The notes below the pieces were generated by a model that worked only from the letters and a program-made list of their open reading frames with translations, ran no database searches and was not told the DNA's origin. Made by a program: the position numbers and the translations under genes. Positions 9,704-20,199 of a stretch of DNA of 64,000 nucleotides are shown here, in pieces. How positions within the stretch are numbered: the first letter of the stretch is position 1; every line of letters begins with the position of its first letter. The DNA is from an uncultured Trueperaceae bacterium (GTDB lineage: Bacteria; Deinococcota; Deinococci; Deinococcales; Trueperaceae): assembly GCA_913057685.1 (NCBI GenBank), contig CAJXOA010000001.1, positions 62,001 through 126,000 of the forward strand, in the 5' to 3' direction.

Positions 9704-9711
9704 GAGCACGC

Positions 9712-9717
9712 AGTCTA
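9712..9717 (-). promoter_or_regulatory. -10 box, leaderless promoter of glnS
   Basis: TAGACT on the minus strand, 8 bases before ATG 9703. A divergent box for the transporter lies 15 bases away. Confidence 0.5.
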
Positions 9718-9732
9718 CCCGGGGCCGGGCGG

Positions 9733-9738
9733 TACGCT
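9733..9738 (+). promoter_or_regulatory. -10 box, leaderless promoter of DMT transporter
   Basis: TACGCT followed by 6 bases and the GTG at 9745. No Shine-Dalgarno sequence. Confidence 0.55.
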
Positions 9739-9744
9739 CCGCAC

Positions 9745-10653
9745 GTGCCGAATCCGAACCGTCGCGCCGCGTTCCTCCTCGTCGTCGCGGTCACCTTCTG
9801 GGCGGGGAACTTCCTGGTCGGCCGCGCGATCCGCGGGGACGTCCCGCCCGTCACGCTGGCGTTCGGGCGGTGGGTGGGCGCCAGCCTGCTGCTCGCGCCG
9901 TTCGCGCTGCGCGGCGCCTGGCGGGCGCGCGAAGCGTTGTGGGCGGGGCGGTGGAGCGTCGTGACGTTGTCGGCGTTGGGCGTGGCCGCCTTCAACACGC
10001 TGTTGTACGTGGGGCTGCAGACCACGACGGCATTGAACGCCTTTTTGTTGCAGGCCGGCATTCCGGTGTTGATCGTGGTGCTGGGGGCGGTGGCGTTCCG
10101 CGAGGCGTTGCCCGCCGTCCGCGTCGCGGGGTTGGCGGTGTCGCTCCTGGGGGCGGCGTGGGTGATCCTCGAGGGCGACGTCGGTCGCCTCGCGGCGCTG
10201 CAGGTGGCGCGCGGCGACCTGTGGGTGCTGGCCGCGGTCGTGAGCTACGCCGGCTACTCGGTGCTGCTGCGCCGCCGCCCCGACGTGCCCGGCGTCCCGT
10301 TCGCCTTCACGACGTTCGTGGTGGGGTCGCTCCTGCTCGCGCCGTTCTGGCTGGTGGAGGCGCGCGTGCGGCCGTTCGAGCCCGGCCCGGAGGCGCTCGC
10401 GGCGCTGGCGTACGTCACGGTCTTCCCGTCGATCGTCTCGTACCTGGCGTTCAACCGCGGCGTCGCCCTGCTGGGGTCGGCGCGGGCGGGCCCGTACCTG
10501 CACCTCCTGCCGGTGTTGGGGAGCGTCGGCGCGGTCCTGCTCCTCGGGGAGCGGTTCGCCCCGTACCACGCGGTCGGCGTGGCGCTCGTGGCGGTCGGCA
10601 TCGTGCTGGCGACGCGGCCGGTGGGGCGGTCAGGCGAGACCGAGGAGGCGTAG
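9745..10653 (+). CDS. EamA/DMT-family membrane transporter
   Basis: 302-residue integral membrane protein with about ten hydrophobic segments and the duplicated EamA (drug/metabolite transporter) organisation. The first half opens FLLVVAVTFWAGNFLVGRAI, the usual motif of the first helix. The second repeat ends YLHLLPVLGSVGAVLLLGERF, the conserved end of the family. Members export metabolites or amino acids, and the substrate here cannot be told. GTG start set by the -10 box 6 bases upstream. The 3' end overlaps the convergent cdsA by 24 bases. Confidence 0.85.
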   Translation: MPNPNRRAAFLLVVAVTFWAGNFLVGRAIRGDVPPVTLAFGRWVGASLLLAPFALRGAWRAREALWAGRWSVVTLSALGVAAFNTLLYVGLQTTTALNAFLLQAGIPVLIVVLGAVAFREALPAVRVAGLAVSLLGAAWVILEGDVGRLAALQVARGDLWVLAAVVSYAGYSVLLRRRPDVPGVPFAFTTFVVGSLLLAPFWLVEARVRPFEPGPEALAALAYVTVFPSIVSYLAFNRGVALLGSARAGPYLHLLPVLGSVGAVLLLGERFAPYHAVGVALVAVGIVLATRPVGRSGETEEA

Positions 10654-11496
10654 TAGCAGGTAGCCGGCGGGGATGCCGAACAGGTGCGAATCGATGCGGT
10701 CGAGCACCCCGCCGTGCCCCGGGAGGAACAACCCCGTGTCCTTCACCCCGACCCAGCGTTTGAAGAGGCTCTCCGCGAGGTCGCCGAGTTGGGCGGCGGC
10801 GGCGACGGCGACCCCGAAGGCGACGGCGCCCGCGCCGTGCAGCGGCGCGACGGCGCCGCGCGCCTCGAGGATCGTCATGGCGACCGGCGCGGTGGCGGCG
10901 GCGAGGACCAGCCCGCCGATCGCGCCCTCGACGCTCTTGTCGGGACTGAGGCGGGGCGCCATCGGGCGGCGGCCCCAGGCGCGGCCGGCGACGTACCCGC
11001 CGACGTCCGCGGCGACGACCGACAGCACGACGAGCAACGCCGCGCCGTGGCCGACGACGTCGAGGGCGCGGACGTCGAGGGCGTAGCTGAGGAACAGCGG
11101 GATCCAGACGAGGCCGAGGAGGGTGTGCGCGACGGTGGTGAGCGACTCCTGGTGGGGACGCCGGAGCGCGAGGACGAACAACGCCAGGGCGAAGGCGACG
11201 AGGAGCGCTTCGCGGCCGGGGGCGAGGAGGCGCAGGGGGCCGCCCTCCGCGCCCCAGCCGAGGGCGGAGGGGAGGACGAGGACGGCGAAGACGAGGAGGG
11301 TGGTGCGGTGGACGAGGAGGCCGCGCAGCCGCAGCATGGCGGCGTACTCGAGGATCCCGACGATCCCCAGGGTCAGGACGATGGGGGCGATCGCCGGCGT
11401 GCCGAGCCACACGACGAGGAGGAGCGCGAAGAACGCGACCCACCCCGACGCCACGCGGGCCGATCGGGGCCAGGCGGTCGGCGCCCGCCGGGTCAC
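10630..11496 (-). CDS. cdsA: Phosphatidate cytidylyltransferase
   Basis: Makes CDP-diacylglycerol from phosphatidic acid and CTP in the membrane. 288 residues, multiple transmembrane helices, and the family signature near the C-terminus: SPDKSVEGAIGGL, then QLGDLAESLFKRWVGVKDTGLFLPGHGGVLDRIDS (the CTP/Mg-binding Asp-rich region). GTG at 11496 overlaps the frr stop (GTGA), so it is the last gene of the rpsB-tsf-pyrH-frr-cdsA operon, a widespread bacterial order. Its 3' end overlaps the convergent DMT transporter gene. Confidence 0.93.
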   Translation of the reverse strand: MTRRAPTAWPRSARVASGWVAFFALLLVVWLGTPAIAPIVLTLGIVGILEYAAMLRLRGLLVHRTTLLVFAVLVLPSALGWGAEGGPLRLLAPGREALLVAFALALFVLALRRPHQESLTTVAHTLLGLVWIPLFLSYALDVRALDVVGHGAALLVVLSVVAADVGGYVAGRAWGRRPMAPRLSPDKSVEGAIGGLVLAAATAPVAMTILEARGAVAPLHGAGAVAFGVAVAAAAQLGDLAESLFKRWVGVKDTGLFLPGHGGVLDRIDSHLFGIPAGYLLLRLLGLA

Positions 11497-12047
11497 ACCT
11501 CCAGGATGTCCGCTTCTTTGCTCTTGACGCGCGCGTCGATCTTGGCGGTCACCTCGTCGGTGATCTTCTGCACGTCCGCTTCCCCGTCGCGCACGTCGTC
11601 CTCGGTGAGTTCGTTGCGTTTCTGCATCTCCCCGAGTTCGTGGTTGGCGTCGCGGCGGATGTTGCGCAGCGCGACCTTCGCCTCCTCCGCCATGTGCTTG
11701 ACGGTCTTGACGAGTTCGCGGCGGCGTTCGTCGTTGAGCGGCGGGACGGTGACGTACACCGCGTCCCCCTGGTTGCTGGGGTTGAAGCCGAGGTCGGAGT
11801 CCCGGATGGCGCGCTCGATCTCGTCGATGACGCTCTTGTCGAACGGCGCGATCACCAGCGTGCGGGGGTCGGGACTGCTGACGTTGGCGACCTGGTCGAG
11901 CGGCATGCGGGTGCCGTAGTACTCGACCTGCACCCGGTTCAGCACCGCCGGGTTGGCGCGGCCGGTCCGGACCGTCGCCACGCTGGCCTCGAAGGCGTCG
12001 TACGTCTTGTCCATGCGGGCCCGGGTGTCCTTGATCAGGTCGTTCAT
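11493..12047 (-). CDS. frr: Ribosome recycling factor
   Basis: 184 residues, standard length. With EF-G it splits post-termination ribosomes. Family features include the N-terminal helix (DTRARMDKTYDAFEASVATVRTGRANPAVL) and PLNDERRRELVKTVKHMAEEAKVALRNIRRDAN. ATG 12047 has a strong Shine-Dalgarno GAGGAGGTG. It has its own promoter candidate (TAGACT, 12115-12120) besides read-through from pyrH, and overlaps cdsA downstream. Confidence 0.97.
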   Translation of the reverse strand: MNDLIKDTRARMDKTYDAFEASVATVRTGRANPAVLNRVQVEYYGTRMPLDQVANVSSPDPRTLVIAPFDKSVIDEIERAIRDSDLGFNPSNQGDAVYVTVPPLNDERRRELVKTVKHMAEEAKVALRNIRRDANHELGEMQKRNELTEDDVRDGEADVQKITDEVTAKIDARVKSKEADILEV

Positions 12048-12114
12048 GACGCACCTCCTCGGTCGCGGTCCGGCGGGCGGACGCGACCGTGCCGCGTGGT
12101 GCGGCGGTTCCCCG

Positions 12115-12120
12115 AGTCTA
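12115..12120 (-). promoter_or_regulatory. -10 box upstream of frr
   Basis: TAGACT on the minus strand about 67 bases before the frr ATG. The putative -35 region falls inside the hairpin at 12128-12148. Confidence 0.4.
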
Positions 12121-12127
12121 CCGCGCA

Positions 12128-12148
12128 GCGCGCGGCTGCGCCGCGCGC
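12128..12148 (-). terminator. Hairpin between pyrH and frr
   Basis: Perfect 9-bp stem GCGCGCGGC / GCCGCGCGC with a TGC loop, 13 bases downstream of the pyrH stop. No U-run follows, so it may attenuate or stabilise rather than terminate fully. Confidence 0.4.
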
Positions 12149-12160
12149 AGGGAACCGCGT

Positions 12161-13517
<1,357 letters not shown>

Positions 13518-13565
13518 TCAGGTCCTCCTCGACTCCGCGCGCCGCGCGGGGAATGCGGTGTGGCG

Positions 13566-14588
<1,023 letters not shown>

Positions 14589-14723
14589 GCGTGCCTCCTG
14601 TGCGGAACGTTGGGCGAGGGATCGCGGCCGAGGTGGGCGGGGGATCCGCCGCACCCGGGACGCCGGGCGGTTCGGGGCCGGGCGCGGACGTTCCGCTGCC
14701 GCGCCGGACCGGCAAACCGCGTG

Positions 14724-14732
14724 ATTCTAGCA
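14724..14732 (-). promoter_or_regulatory. Extended -10 promoter of the rpsB operon
   Basis: TGCTAGAAT on the minus strand, i.e. TGn plus TAGAAT, close to consensus. Predicted 5' leader of ~130 bases. The -35 region lies inside the hairpin at 14734-14766. Confidence 0.6.
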
Positions 14733-14733
14733 G

Positions 14734-14766
14734 ACGTCGGCCCGGGCGGGAAGCCCGGGCCGACGT
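14734..14766 (-). terminator. 14-bp perfect hairpin after the TPR gene
   Basis: ACGTCGGCCCGGGC, 5-base loop, GCCCGGGCCGACGT. Begins ~22 bases past the TPR-gene stop and abuts the rpsB -10 box. Lacks a U-tract but is very stable. Confidence 0.6.
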
Positions 14767-14788
14767 GCGGGGGTGCGCGCGGGGTCGG

Positions 14789-15904
14789 TCAGTCGAGCGC
14801 GGCGAGCGCCTCGCGGGCGGCGGCGTCGTCGGGATCGATCTCGAGCGCTCGCTGGTACGCCTCGCGGGCGGCGGCGGTGTCGCCGTCCCCGCCGCGCGCC
14901 AGGTACGCGTCCCCGAGCACCACGTGCGCTTCGGCGCGTTCGGGCGGAAGCAGGGCGCCCTGTTGGGCGCGCCGCACCGCGTCGTCGGCGCGGCCCTGCT
15001 CCAGGTAGGCGCGCGCGAGGTACGTGTACAGCGGCGGGGTGAACACCGCCCCCTCGAGCTCGAGGGCGCGCTCGAGGACCGGGACGGACGCGGCGGGGTC
15101 GCCGCACTCGAACAGCGCGATACCGAGCTGCGAGACCGCCGACAGCGAGGTCGGCGCGAGCGTGACCGCCTGCGAGAGTTCGTAGCGGGCGCCGGGGCAG
15201 TCGCCGATCCGGTACAGCACGTTGCCGAGCAGGTTGCGGGCCGCGACGTTCGTCGGGTCGTCGACGACGCCGCGCCGGAAGGTGGCCGCCGCCAACTCCA
15301 GGTCGCCCAGGTCGCGGTAGACGCGGCCCTGGTTGACGCGGATGGTGGACACCTCGCGGTTCGACAGCGCCTCGTCGCCCGCCGCGACGTCGGCGGCGGT
15401 CTCGAAGGCGGTGCGGGCCTCCTCGAGGGCGCCGCTCTCGTACAGCACGATCCCCTTCGTGTTGTAGACGCGGGCGTCGTCGGGGGCGACCGCCTCGGCG
15501 CGAGCGACCGCGTCGAGCGCGTCCCCGAGGCGCGAGGCGTAGCCCGCGGAGTCCTCGAGGTACTGCTCGCGGTACGTGAGCGCGAGCTGCACCCACGGGG
15601 TCGCGTCGTTCGGGGCGGCGTCGGTGGCCGCGCGGAGCGCCTCGACGGCGCCGGGCAGGTCGCCCTGGCAGCGCAGGGCGCGCCCGCGACCGACGAGGGC
15701 GTCGACCTCGGCGGGGGCGACGGCGAGCGCTTCCTCGTAGAAGTACTGCGCCAACGCGCAGTCGCCGCGGTTCAGGTAGAAGGCGCCGTCGCGCACGAGC
15801 GCGTCGACGTCCGCCGGCGGGGATTCGGCCTCCTGCGCGAACGCCGCGCCGGTCACGAGGACCAGCAGCGTCGACACCAGCAGGGGAAGCGTTCGGTTGA
15901 GCAC
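14789..15904 (-). CDS. Secreted tetratricopeptide repeat protein
   Basis: 371 residues. N-terminal signal peptide (NRTLPLLVSTLLVLVTGAAFAQ), then roughly nine TPR-like helical pairs to the end (e.g. YEEALAVAPAEVDALVGRGRAL, LALTYREQY, FRRGVVDDPTNVAARNLLGNVLY, AYQRALEIDPDDAAAREALAALD). Paired cysteines in repeats near residues 45, 78, 230 and 270 could form disulfides outside the cytoplasm. The function is unknown beyond protein-protein scaffolding. GTG 15904 follows GGAGG and a TATGGT box 38 bases upstream. An in-frame GTG/ATG farther upstream would precede the promoter. Confidence 0.8.
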   Translation of the reverse strand: MLNRTLPLLVSTLLVLVTGAAFAQEAESPPADVDALVRDGAFYLNRGDCALAQYFYEEALAVAPAEVDALVGRGRALRCQGDLPGAVEALRAATDAAPNDATPWVQLALTYREQYLEDSAGYASRLGDALDAVARAEAVAPDDARVYNTKGIVLYESGALEEARTAFETAADVAAGDEALSNREVSTIRVNQGRVYRDLGDLELAAATFRRGVVDDPTNVAARNLLGNVLYRIGDCPGARYELSQAVTLAPTSLSAVSQLGIALFECGDPAASVPVLERALELEGAVFTPPLYTYLARAYLEQGRADDAVRRAQQGALLPPERAEAHVVLGDAYLARGGDGDTAAAREAYQRALEIDPDDAAAREALAALD

Positions 15905-15942
15905 GGGGTTGCCTCCGGGGGGAACGATGCGGATTTCTCGGC

Positions 15943-15948
15943 ACCATA
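15943..15948 (-). promoter_or_regulatory. -10 box of the TPR-protein gene
   Basis: TATGGT on the minus strand, giving a short leader that contains the GGAGG Shine-Dalgarno sequence. Confidence 0.4.
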
Positions 15949-16034
15949 CCGCGGACGCGCCCCCCGCCCCCCGGAACGCGCGCACGCCTGGGCGGACCCG
16001 TCGTCGGGCGACGCCGCATGCGGGGGCGAGGTGC

Positions 16035-16040
16035 TACATT
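16035..16040 (+). promoter_or_regulatory. -10 box of the ctaA operon
   Basis: TACATT, 9 bases before the ctaA ATG. A very short or absent leader is implied. Confidence 0.5.
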
Positions 16041-16049
16041 TTCCTCCGC

Positions 16050-17021
16050 ATGAGGCGCTTCGCTCCCTCCCTGCCCACCCTCGCTTGGATCACGCTCGCC
16101 GCCAACCTGGTGGTCATCCTCCAGGGGGCGGTCGTGCGCATCACCCACAGCGGTGCCGGCTGCGGTCGTCACTGGCCGCTCTGCAACGGCGAGGTCATCC
16201 CCCTCGCCCCGACCCTGGAGACGTCGATCGAGTTCGGGCACCGACTCCTGAGTCTCGTGGTGCTGATCCTCGGCACCTGGTTGCTCGTCAAGGCGTTCCG
16301 GGCGCGGCGGGACATGCCGGGCACGTTCGCGTTCGCCACCGCCTCGTTCGTCTTCCTGCTCATCGAGGCGCTCCTCGGGGCGCTCACGGTGTTGTGGGGC
16401 CTCACCGCCGACAACGTCAGCGTCGCGCGGGGGTTGATGGTCGCCAGCCACCTGGTGAACAGCATGCTGCTGGTCGGGGCGCTCTCCGGCACCGTCTGGT
16501 ACGCGACGGGGCGCGGCGTCTGGCCGCTGCGCGTCCGCCACCAGGGGGTGCTCGGCACCACCCTCGCGGTGGCGGGGGTCGGGATGCTGGTGTTGATGTT
16601 CAGCGGCGGGATCGCCGCGATGGGCAACACGATGTTCCCGAGCGCGTCGCTCGCCGAGGGCCTCGCCGCCGACTTCGATCCGGACTCGCACCCGCTCGTC
16701 CGCCTGCGCATCCTGCACCCGCTGATCGCGGTGATGGTGGGGACGTACCTGTTCGTCTCGCTCGGGTTCGGGTGGTGGCTGAAGCCCGCCCCCGAGGCGC
16801 GCGGGCCCGCCCGGGCGCTCCTGGGGACGTACCTGGCGAACCTGGCGATCGGCACCTTCAACCTCGCCCTCCTCGCGCCGGTCGTGCTGCAGCTGCTGCA
16901 CCTGGGCGTGTCGGTGGCGGCCTTCGGGCTGTTGACGATCACGTCGGTCGCGATGCTGGGGTCGGCGACGCGGACGCGGGTGGCGGGCCCCGTGCGCGGC
17001 GCGACGTGGGAGAACGCCTGA
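16050..17021 (+). CDS. ctaA: Heme A synthase
   Basis: Membrane enzyme that oxidises the C8 methyl of heme O to give heme A for aa3-type oxidases. 323 residues, eight hydrophobic segments in two pseudo-symmetric halves. Heme-ligand histidines appear in EFGHRLLS, ASHLVN, LHPLIAV and LLHLG. Between helices 1 and 2 the cysteine pair CGRHWPLC matches the redox-active pair of Bacillus-type CtaA, with the nearby Glu in ETSIEFGHR. ATG 16050 is set by the -10 box at 16035. Overlaps ctaB by one base (TGATG). Confidence 0.93.
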   Translation: MRRFAPSLPTLAWITLAANLVVILQGAVVRITHSGAGCGRHWPLCNGEVIPLAPTLETSIEFGHRLLSLVVLILGTWLLVKAFRARRDMPGTFAFATASFVFLLIEALLGALTVLWGLTADNVSVARGLMVASHLVNSMLLVGALSGTVWYATGRGVWPLRVRHQGVLGTTLAVAGVGMLVLMFSGGIAAMGNTMFPSASLAEGLAADFDPDSHPLVRLRILHPLIAVMVGTYLFVSLGFGWWLKPAPEARGPARALLGTYLANLAIGTFNLALLAPVVLQLLHLGVSVAAFGLLTITSVAMLGSATRTRVAGPVRGATWENA

Positions 17022-17929
17022 TGGCGGACGCCGCGACGGCGCGACCGCGGGCGACCTGGCGCGACTACGTCACGCTCACGAAGCCGAAGGTCATCAGCCT
17101 GCTGCTCCTCACGACGGTCGGCGCGATGTTCGTCGCGGCCGGCGGGTGGCCGGGCACGGTGCCGCTGATCGGCTTGTTGGTCGGTGGGTACATGTCGGCC
17201 GGGGCGGCCGGCGTCTACAACATGGTGTACGACCGCGACATCGACGTGCGCATGAAGCGCACCGCCGGCCGCCCGGCGGTGACCGGGGTCGTGTCGACCC
17301 GCGACGCGCTGATCTTCGCCGTCGCCCTGACGTTCGGGTCGTTCGCGGTCATCTGGGCGGTCTCCAACCTGCTCGCGGCGTTGTTGTCGTGGGCCGGCAT
17401 CGCCTTCTACGTGATCATCTACACGATGTGGCTGAAGCGCTCGACGTGGCAGAACATCGTGATCGGTGGGGCCGCGGGCGCCATCCCGCCGTTGGTCGGG
17501 TGGGCGGCCGTGACCGGCGAGTTGAGCCTCCTGGCGTGGCTGTTGTTCGCGTTGATCTTCATGTGGACGCCGGTGCACTTCTGGGCGCTGGCGCTGATGA
17601 TCCAGGAGGACTACGCCGCGGTGGGCGTGCCCATGGCGCCGTCGGTCATCGGGGAGCGCGCGACGGTCCTGCAGATCGTCATGTACGCCGTCCTCACCGC
17701 CGTCCTCACGGTCGTGCCGTTCGCGCTGCAGGAGTTCTCGCTCGCCTACCTGCTCGCCGCCCTCGCCCTGAACGTCGTGCTGGCGTTGCGGGTCGCGAGC
17801 TTGTGGAACCTGGCGCGCACGGGCGCGGCGATCCGCAAGGCGCAGGCGCTCCCGCTGTACAAGTACTCGATGCTGTACCTGGCGTTGCTCTTCCTCTCCA
17901 TGGCGCTCGACCGCGCCCTGTTCGTCTGA
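17021..17929 (+). CDS. ctaB: Protoheme IX farnesyltransferase (heme O synthase)
   Basis: Transfers farnesyl to heme B, giving heme O, the substrate of CtaA. UbiA-superfamily membrane protein of 302 residues. The first Asp-rich motif is NMVYDRDIDVRMKRTAGRP, typical of CtaB/CyoE, and the second conserved loop is HFWALALMIQEDYAAVGVPM. Translationally coupled to ctaA and 10 bases before the SURF1-like gene. The three genes form a cytochrome oxidase cofactor/assembly operon, while oxidase subunits lie outside this window. Confidence 0.95.
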   Translation: MADAATARPRATWRDYVTLTKPKVISLLLLTTVGAMFVAAGGWPGTVPLIGLLVGGYMSAGAAGVYNMVYDRDIDVRMKRTAGRPAVTGVVSTRDALIFAVALTFGSFAVIWAVSNLLAALLSWAGIAFYVIIYTMWLKRSTWQNIVIGGAAGAIPPLVGWAAVTGELSLLAWLLFALIFMWTPVHFWALALMIQEDYAAVGVPMAPSVIGERATVLQIVMYAVLTAVLTVVPFALQEFSLAYLLAALALNVVLALRVASLWNLARTGAAIRKAQALPLYKYSMLYLALLFLSMALDRALFV

Positions 17930-17939
17930 GCCCACGACC

Positions 17940-18794
17940 GTGAGGGGCCTCGCCGCTCCCCGTTTGTGGCCGTGGCACCTGCTGGTCGCCGCCGTCATGA
18001 CGCTGTTCGTGACGCTCGGTTTCTGGCAGTTGGCGCGCCACGGACAACTGCAGGAGCGCAACGCCCGCCTCGAGGCGCGCCTCGACGCGCCGACCCTGCC
18101 CCTCCAGGAGCGCCTGGCGGACCTCGATCCCGACGCGCCGGAGGGCGCGACGGCGAACGCCCGCTTCCGGCCCACCTCCGCCGCCGGCGTGCTCCTGCCC
18201 GACCACGAGGTGCTGCTGCGCGGCCGCGCGTACGAGGAACGCCCCGGCTTCCACGTCCTCACCCCCATGCGCCTCGACGCCGCCACCACCGCGGCGCTCG
18301 GTGTGCAGGCGGGCACGTTGGTGCTCGTCAACCGCGGCTGGATCCCCTTCCAGACCGACGATCCCGTCCTGCCCGCCTGGGACGCCCCGACCGGCCGGGT
18401 GGCGGTCGACGGTTGGTTGGAGCCGGAGGCCGACCCGCCGACCGGCTTCCTGTCCGGCCTCGCGCCGCGCGATCCGCCCGAGGGGCCGCTGGACCGCATC
18501 GCCCGCCCCGACGTCGACCGCCTCGCGGCGCAGATGCCGGCCCCGCTGCTGCCGTACGTCCTCGTCGCCGAACGCCTCGCGCCCGCCGGCGCGGGCGACG
18601 CCCCGCCCCCCGGGACGGTGCGCGAGGTTCGGACCGGCGAGGACGGGTGGGTGGCGCTCCCGGTCCGCGTCCCGACCCCCGAACCGGAGGGTGGGCCGCA
18701 CCTCTCCTACGCCCTGCAGTGGTGGAGCTTCGCCCTCATCGGTGGGGTGGGGTACCTGTTCCTCTTGCGCGAGCGCCTGCGGCCCTCCGACTGA
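17940..18794 (+). CDS. SURF1-family cytochrome oxidase assembly protein
   Basis: 284 residues with the SURF1 layout: one N-terminal transmembrane helix (WHLLVAAVMTLFVTLGFWQL), a large extracytoplasmic domain, and a C-terminal helix. Diagnostic motifs are GFWQLARHGQLQERN near the start, GFHVLTPM, VNRGWIP, and HLSYALQWWSFALIG before the last helix. SURF1 helps insert heme a into oxidase subunit I, fitting the upstream ctaA-ctaB. GTG 17940 is the first start after ctaB. Convergent with the histidine phosphatase gene. Confidence 0.88.
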   Translation: MRGLAAPRLWPWHLLVAAVMTLFVTLGFWQLARHGQLQERNARLEARLDAPTLPLQERLADLDPDAPEGATANARFRPTSAAGVLLPDHEVLLRGRAYEERPGFHVLTPMRLDAATTAALGVQAGTLVLVNRGWIPFQTDDPVLPAWDAPTGRVAVDGWLEPEADPPTGFLSGLAPRDPPEGPLDRIARPDVDRLAAQMPAPLLPYVLVAERLAPAGAGDAPPPGTVREVRTGEDGWVALPVRVPTPEPEGGPHLSYALQWWSFALIGGVGYLFLLRERLRPSD

Positions 18795-18846
18795 CCCTTC
18801 GCCGTTCCACCCCGGCGTCCTGCGGGCGGACCGGCGCGTTCCGCCG

Positions 18847-20199
18847 TTAGCGGTACATCTCGTACATGTCGTACATGTCGGACGTCCCCCCGTCGCCACC
18901 CATGGGGTCCATGCCGTACCCCGGGGAGCTCATGCCGGTCATCGGCTCCATGCCGTACATCCCGCTCATGCCGCCCCCGCCGTACATGCCGCTCATGCCG
19001 CCCCCGCCGTACATCCCGCTCATGCTGCCCATCCCGCCCATCCCGTAGAACCCCCCGCCGGACGCCCCGTCCCCCCCGGAACTCCCGCCACCCCCGGCGT
19101 TCCCGTTCGCGCCCGCCGTTCCGGACGTCCCCTGCATCGCGCTCATGCCGCCCATCGGTTGCATGCCGTACATCCCGCTCATGCCGCCCGCCCCTGCCAT
19201 ACCGTAGTAATCGACGAAGAGGCTGAAGCGCCCGGACGGTGCGCCGTCGAGCGGATCGGCGAGGGCGTAGCGGATGGCGGGCCGACCGTCGTCCGTCGTC
19301 GTGCGCTCCGCGTCGGTGAGCACCACCCACCGCTCGTGCACGTCGTCACCGAACCAGGTGAGCACCGCGTTCGGAGGGTCGGCGCCGAACGATTCCGGAC
19401 CCCCGTCCCAGCGACCGACGTACGCCTCGGCGTCGAGGGTCTCGTGGCGGCGGTAGGGCGCCTCGGTGAACCCGAAGACGTCGCGGTCGAAGGTGGCCAC
19501 CAGGGTACGGGGGTCCTCGAGCGCGACGCGCCCGCCGGCGTGAACGTACAGCCACGGCACGACCTCCCGGATCGCTGCCGCCGCCGGGTCGCGGGGCAGG
19601 ACCGCTTGCGCCGTGCGGGTCGCCGGGTCGAACGCCAGCATCCCGCCGGACGGGACGTCCACGCCGGTCCACGCACGGATGGTGTCGCTGTGCGTGACCA
19701 TCACGACCGTTTCGTCCGCGCCGACGTGATCGATGGTTTCCGCCAGCCGGTCCAGACCGAAGCTGCGCGTCGCCCCGAACGTCCGGTTGAGGCCCGAGAA
19801 CGTCGTCACCGGACCGAGCCCGAGGAGGCGCGCGGTGTCCCGCGCGCGGCAGTACTCGCTCGCCAACACCCGGTCGGGGGTCACGCCCGCCGTGCGCAGG
19901 GCCGCTCCGAGGGCGTTGGCCTGCACCCGTCCGCGGGGGTCGAGGTTGCGTTGCGTGGCGCAGTCGGTCAGGTCGAAGCGGGTCGGGTCGTCGTCCCCGG
20001 TCGCGAGGGCGTGGCGCACGAACAGGATGCGTCCCTCCGCAGCGGCCGCGAACGTCGCGACGTCGACGGGGGACGCCGTCGATTGGGCGTGGGCGACGGT
20101 GGGGACCAGGACGGCGAAGGCGAGGGCGGCGAACGCGAGCACGGCGGGGCGGGCGACCGAGCGTCCGACGGTGCGTACGCGGGGGTGTGCGTGGTTCAT
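18847..20199 (-). CDS. Secreted histidine phosphatase with Met/Gly/Tyr-rich C-terminal tail
   Basis: 450 residues in three parts. (1) A signal peptide ending VAHAQS, then a histidine-phosphatase domain: FVRHALATG (phospho-His RHA variant of RHG), EYCRARDTARLLG and VTHSDTIRAW with the second His. (2) A ~95-residue module (ATFDRDVFGFTEAP ... PNAVLTWF ... PAIRYALADPLDGAPSGRFSLF) also found in the preceding gene's product. (3) Residues ~331-450, a low-complexity tail with ~23 Met and ~11 Tyr in Gly/Ser background, including four MSGMYG copies and ending DMYDMYEMYR. ATG 20199 overlaps the upstream stop (ATGA). Tail function unknown. Its Met density recalls copper-binding Met-rich segments, which is inference only. 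Confidence 0.75.
   Translation of the reverse strand: MNHAHPRVRTVGRSVARPAVLAFAALAFAVLVPTVAHAQSTASPVDVATFAAAAEGRILFVRHALATGDDDPTRFDLTDCATQRNLDPRGRVQANALGAALRTAGVTPDRVLASEYCRARDTARLLGLGPVTTFSGLNRTFGATRSFGLDRLAETIDHVGADETVVMVTHSDTIRAWTGVDVPSGGMLAFDPATRTAQAVLPRDPAAAAIREVVPWLYVHAGGRVALEDPRTLVATFDRDVFGFTEAPYRRHETLDAEAYVGRWDGGPESFGADPPNAVLTWFGDDVHERWVVLTDAERTTTDDGRPAIRYALADPLDGAPSGRFSLFVDYYGMAGAGGMSGMYGMQPMGGMSAMQGTSGTAGANGNAGGGGSSGGDGASGGGFYGMGGMGSMSGMYGGGGMSGMYGGGGMSGMYGMEPMTGMSSPGYGMDPMGGDGGTSDMYDMYEMYR
18955..19023 (-). repeat. 27-bp tandem repeats encoding GGGGMSGMY
   Basis: About two and a half near-perfect copies of a 27-base unit (minus strand) in the tail of the histidine phosphatase gene. 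It is in frame and therefore a coding minisatellite that could vary in copy number. Confidence 0.75.

Noticed and set aside
14589-14723. Ribosomal-protein riboswitch or S2 leader element in the rpsB 5' leader
   Set aside because: A leader of ~130 bases is predicted, but I could not recognise a conserved structure.
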